From assembly GCF_017814975.1 (NCBI RefSeq), contig NZ_JAGIQA010000030.1, positions 1-64,000 on the forward strand: a stretch of DNA of 64,000 bases, in the 5' to 3' direction. The notes beneath the pieces are model-generated. The model ran no database searches, had not been told where the DNA came from, and saw only the letters and a program-made list of their open reading frames with translations. A program made the position numbers and the translations under genes. This document shows positions 63,101-64,000 of this stretch, one piece after another. Positions within the stretch are counted from its first letter, which is position 1; every line of letters begins with the position of its first letter. Origin of the DNA: Cupriavidus consociatus (lineage in GTDB: Bacteria > Pseudomonadota > Gammaproteobacteria > Burkholderiales > Burkholderiaceae).

Positions 63101-64000
63101 TCAGATCTGCGGATTGATCTTCTGCACGGCCTTGTCGTGCAGCTTGTTCAATGCGGCCAGGTAAGCCTTGGCCGATGCGGCGACGATATCCGGGTCGGTG
63201 CCCACGCCGTTGACGATGCGGCCGGCCTTGGACAGGCGCACGGTCACTTCGCCCTGGGCCTCGGTGCCGCCGGTGATCGCGTTCACCGAATACAGCACCA
63301 TCTCGGCACCGCTGGACACGCGCGACTCGATCGCATGCAGCGTGGCATCGACCGGGCCGTTGCCCTCGCCTTCGCCGCTCTGCTCCTTGCCGTCCATGCT
63401 GAACACCACGCGCGCATGCGGGCGCTCGCCGGTCTCGGAACGCTGCGACAGCGAGATGAAGCGGAAGTGCTCGTTCGCGTCATGCTGGGCCTCGTTCGAG
63501 ACGATCGCCATGATGTCTTCGTCGAAGATCTCGGCCTTCTGGTCAGCCAGTTCCTTGAAGCGGGTGAAGGCGGCGTTGACTTCGCTCTCGCTGTCGAGTT
63601 CGATGCCGAGTTCCTGCAGGCGCTGCTTGAAGGCATTGCGGCCCGACAGCTTGCCCAGCACGATCTTGTTGGCAGTCCAGCCCACGTCCTCCGCGCGCAT
63701 GATCTCGTAGGTGTCGCGCGCCTTGAGCACGCCATCCTGGTGGATGCCCGAGGCATGCGCAAAGGCGTTGGCGCCGACCACAGCCTTGTTCGGCTGCACC
63801 ACGAAACCGGTGATCTGCGATACCAGCTTGGAGGCCGGCACGATCTGCGTGGTGTCCACGCCGACGTCCATGTTGAAGTAGTCGCGGCGGGTCTTCACCG
63901 CCATCACCACCTCCTCCAGGCTGGTGTTGCCAGCGCGTTCGCCCAGGCCGTTGATGGTGCACTCGACCTGGCGCGCGCCGCCCAGCTTGACCGCGGCCAG
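63101..64000 (-). CDS. leuA: 2-isopropylmalate synthase, C-terminal part (5' end outside window)
   Basis: The frame is open from the window end, beginning LAAVKLGGARQVECTINGLG, to a stop at 63101, about 299 codons. The end of the catalytic TIM barrel shows ECTINGLGERAGNTSLEEVV, followed by HASGIHQDGVLK of the linker and the C-terminal allosteric domain with GNGPVDATLHAIES. LeuA condenses acetyl-CoA and 2-oxoisovalerate in leucine synthesis and is inhibited by leucine through this last domain. The N-terminal catalytic residues are outside the window. Confidence 0.96.
   Translation of the reverse strand: MAAVKLGGARQVECTINGLGERAGNTSLEEVVMAVKTRRDYFNMDVGVDTTQIVPASKLVSQITGFVVQPNKAVVGANAFAHASGIHQDGVLKARDTYEIMRAEDVGWTANKIVLGKLSGRNAFKQRLQELGIELDSESEVNAAFTRFKELADQKAEIFDEDIMAIVSNEAQHDANEHFRFISLSQRSETGERPHARVVFSMDGKEQSGEGEGNGPVDATLHAIESRVSSGAEMVLYSVNAITGGTEAQGEVTVRLSKAGRIVNGVGTDPDIVAASAKAYLAALNKLHDKAVQKINPQI

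Overview
The window is high-GC bacterial DNA. Its gene order (rpsO–pnp–quinone oxidoreductase–tpiA–secG–tRNA-Leu–nuoA-N), protein sequences and intergenic repeats point to a betaproteobacterium of the Burkholderiales, most probably Cupriavidus (the Ralstonia eutropha/C. necator group). This is judged from remembered family sequence and synteny, not from a search. Nothing looks like a phage, plasmid, insertion sequence or CRISPR array. It reads as a core chromosomal segment with some accessory patches.

Layout. 0-3.3 kb (+): the end of a 3-hydroxyacyl-CoA dehydrogenase, an enoyl-CoA hydratase, a histidine phosphatase and an APH-type phosphotransferase (acyl-CoA catabolism). 3.3-4.2 kb: a gene-free long inverted repeat between convergent genes. 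4.2-11.2 kb: a gamma-glutamyltransferase lipoprotein, a VWA lipoprotein, an ECF sigma factor overlapping a proline-rich single-span protein, and a CAP-domain lipoprotein. 11.4-15.6 kb: a LysR regulator divergent from an acyl-CoA dehydrogenase, a glutathione S-transferase and a cupin-like protein. 15.8-28.3 kb: an XRE regulator, then a 12-kb minus-strand urea module, urtABCDE (high-affinity urea import) followed by ureDAJBCEFG (nickel urease and its assembly factors). Upstream of urtA is a near-consensus sigma-54 promoter with two NtrC-like dyads. 28.7-29.9 kb: a decayed second gamma-glutamyltransferase.

30-34 kb (-): cyoABCD, a bo3-type quinol oxidase. 34.6-38.8 kb (-): two MaoC hydratases, two acyl-CoA dehydrogenases and a DUF1178 protein. 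Just upstream of the DUF1178 gene a promoter overlaps a TetR-type palindrome. 39-55 kb (-): a complete 14-gene complex I operon nuoA-N, followed by DUF2818 and Nudix genes. 55-61 kb (-): tRNA-Leu(GAG), secG, tpiA, a PIG3-type quinone oxidoreductase, pnp with a leader hairpin, and rpsO. 61-64 kb: a Liv-type solute-binding protein, a small lipoprotein and the C-terminal part of leuA, cut by the window end.

How it works together: complex I and the bo3 oxidase form a complete NADH-to-oxygen chain, fed by several acyl-CoA oxidation genes. The urea module imports and hydrolyses urea, probably under nitrogen control. A family of short palindromic repeats (core CCCCTCTCCCGC / GCGGGAGAGGGG) is scattered between genes, including one perfect 40-bp palindrome between urtA and urtB.
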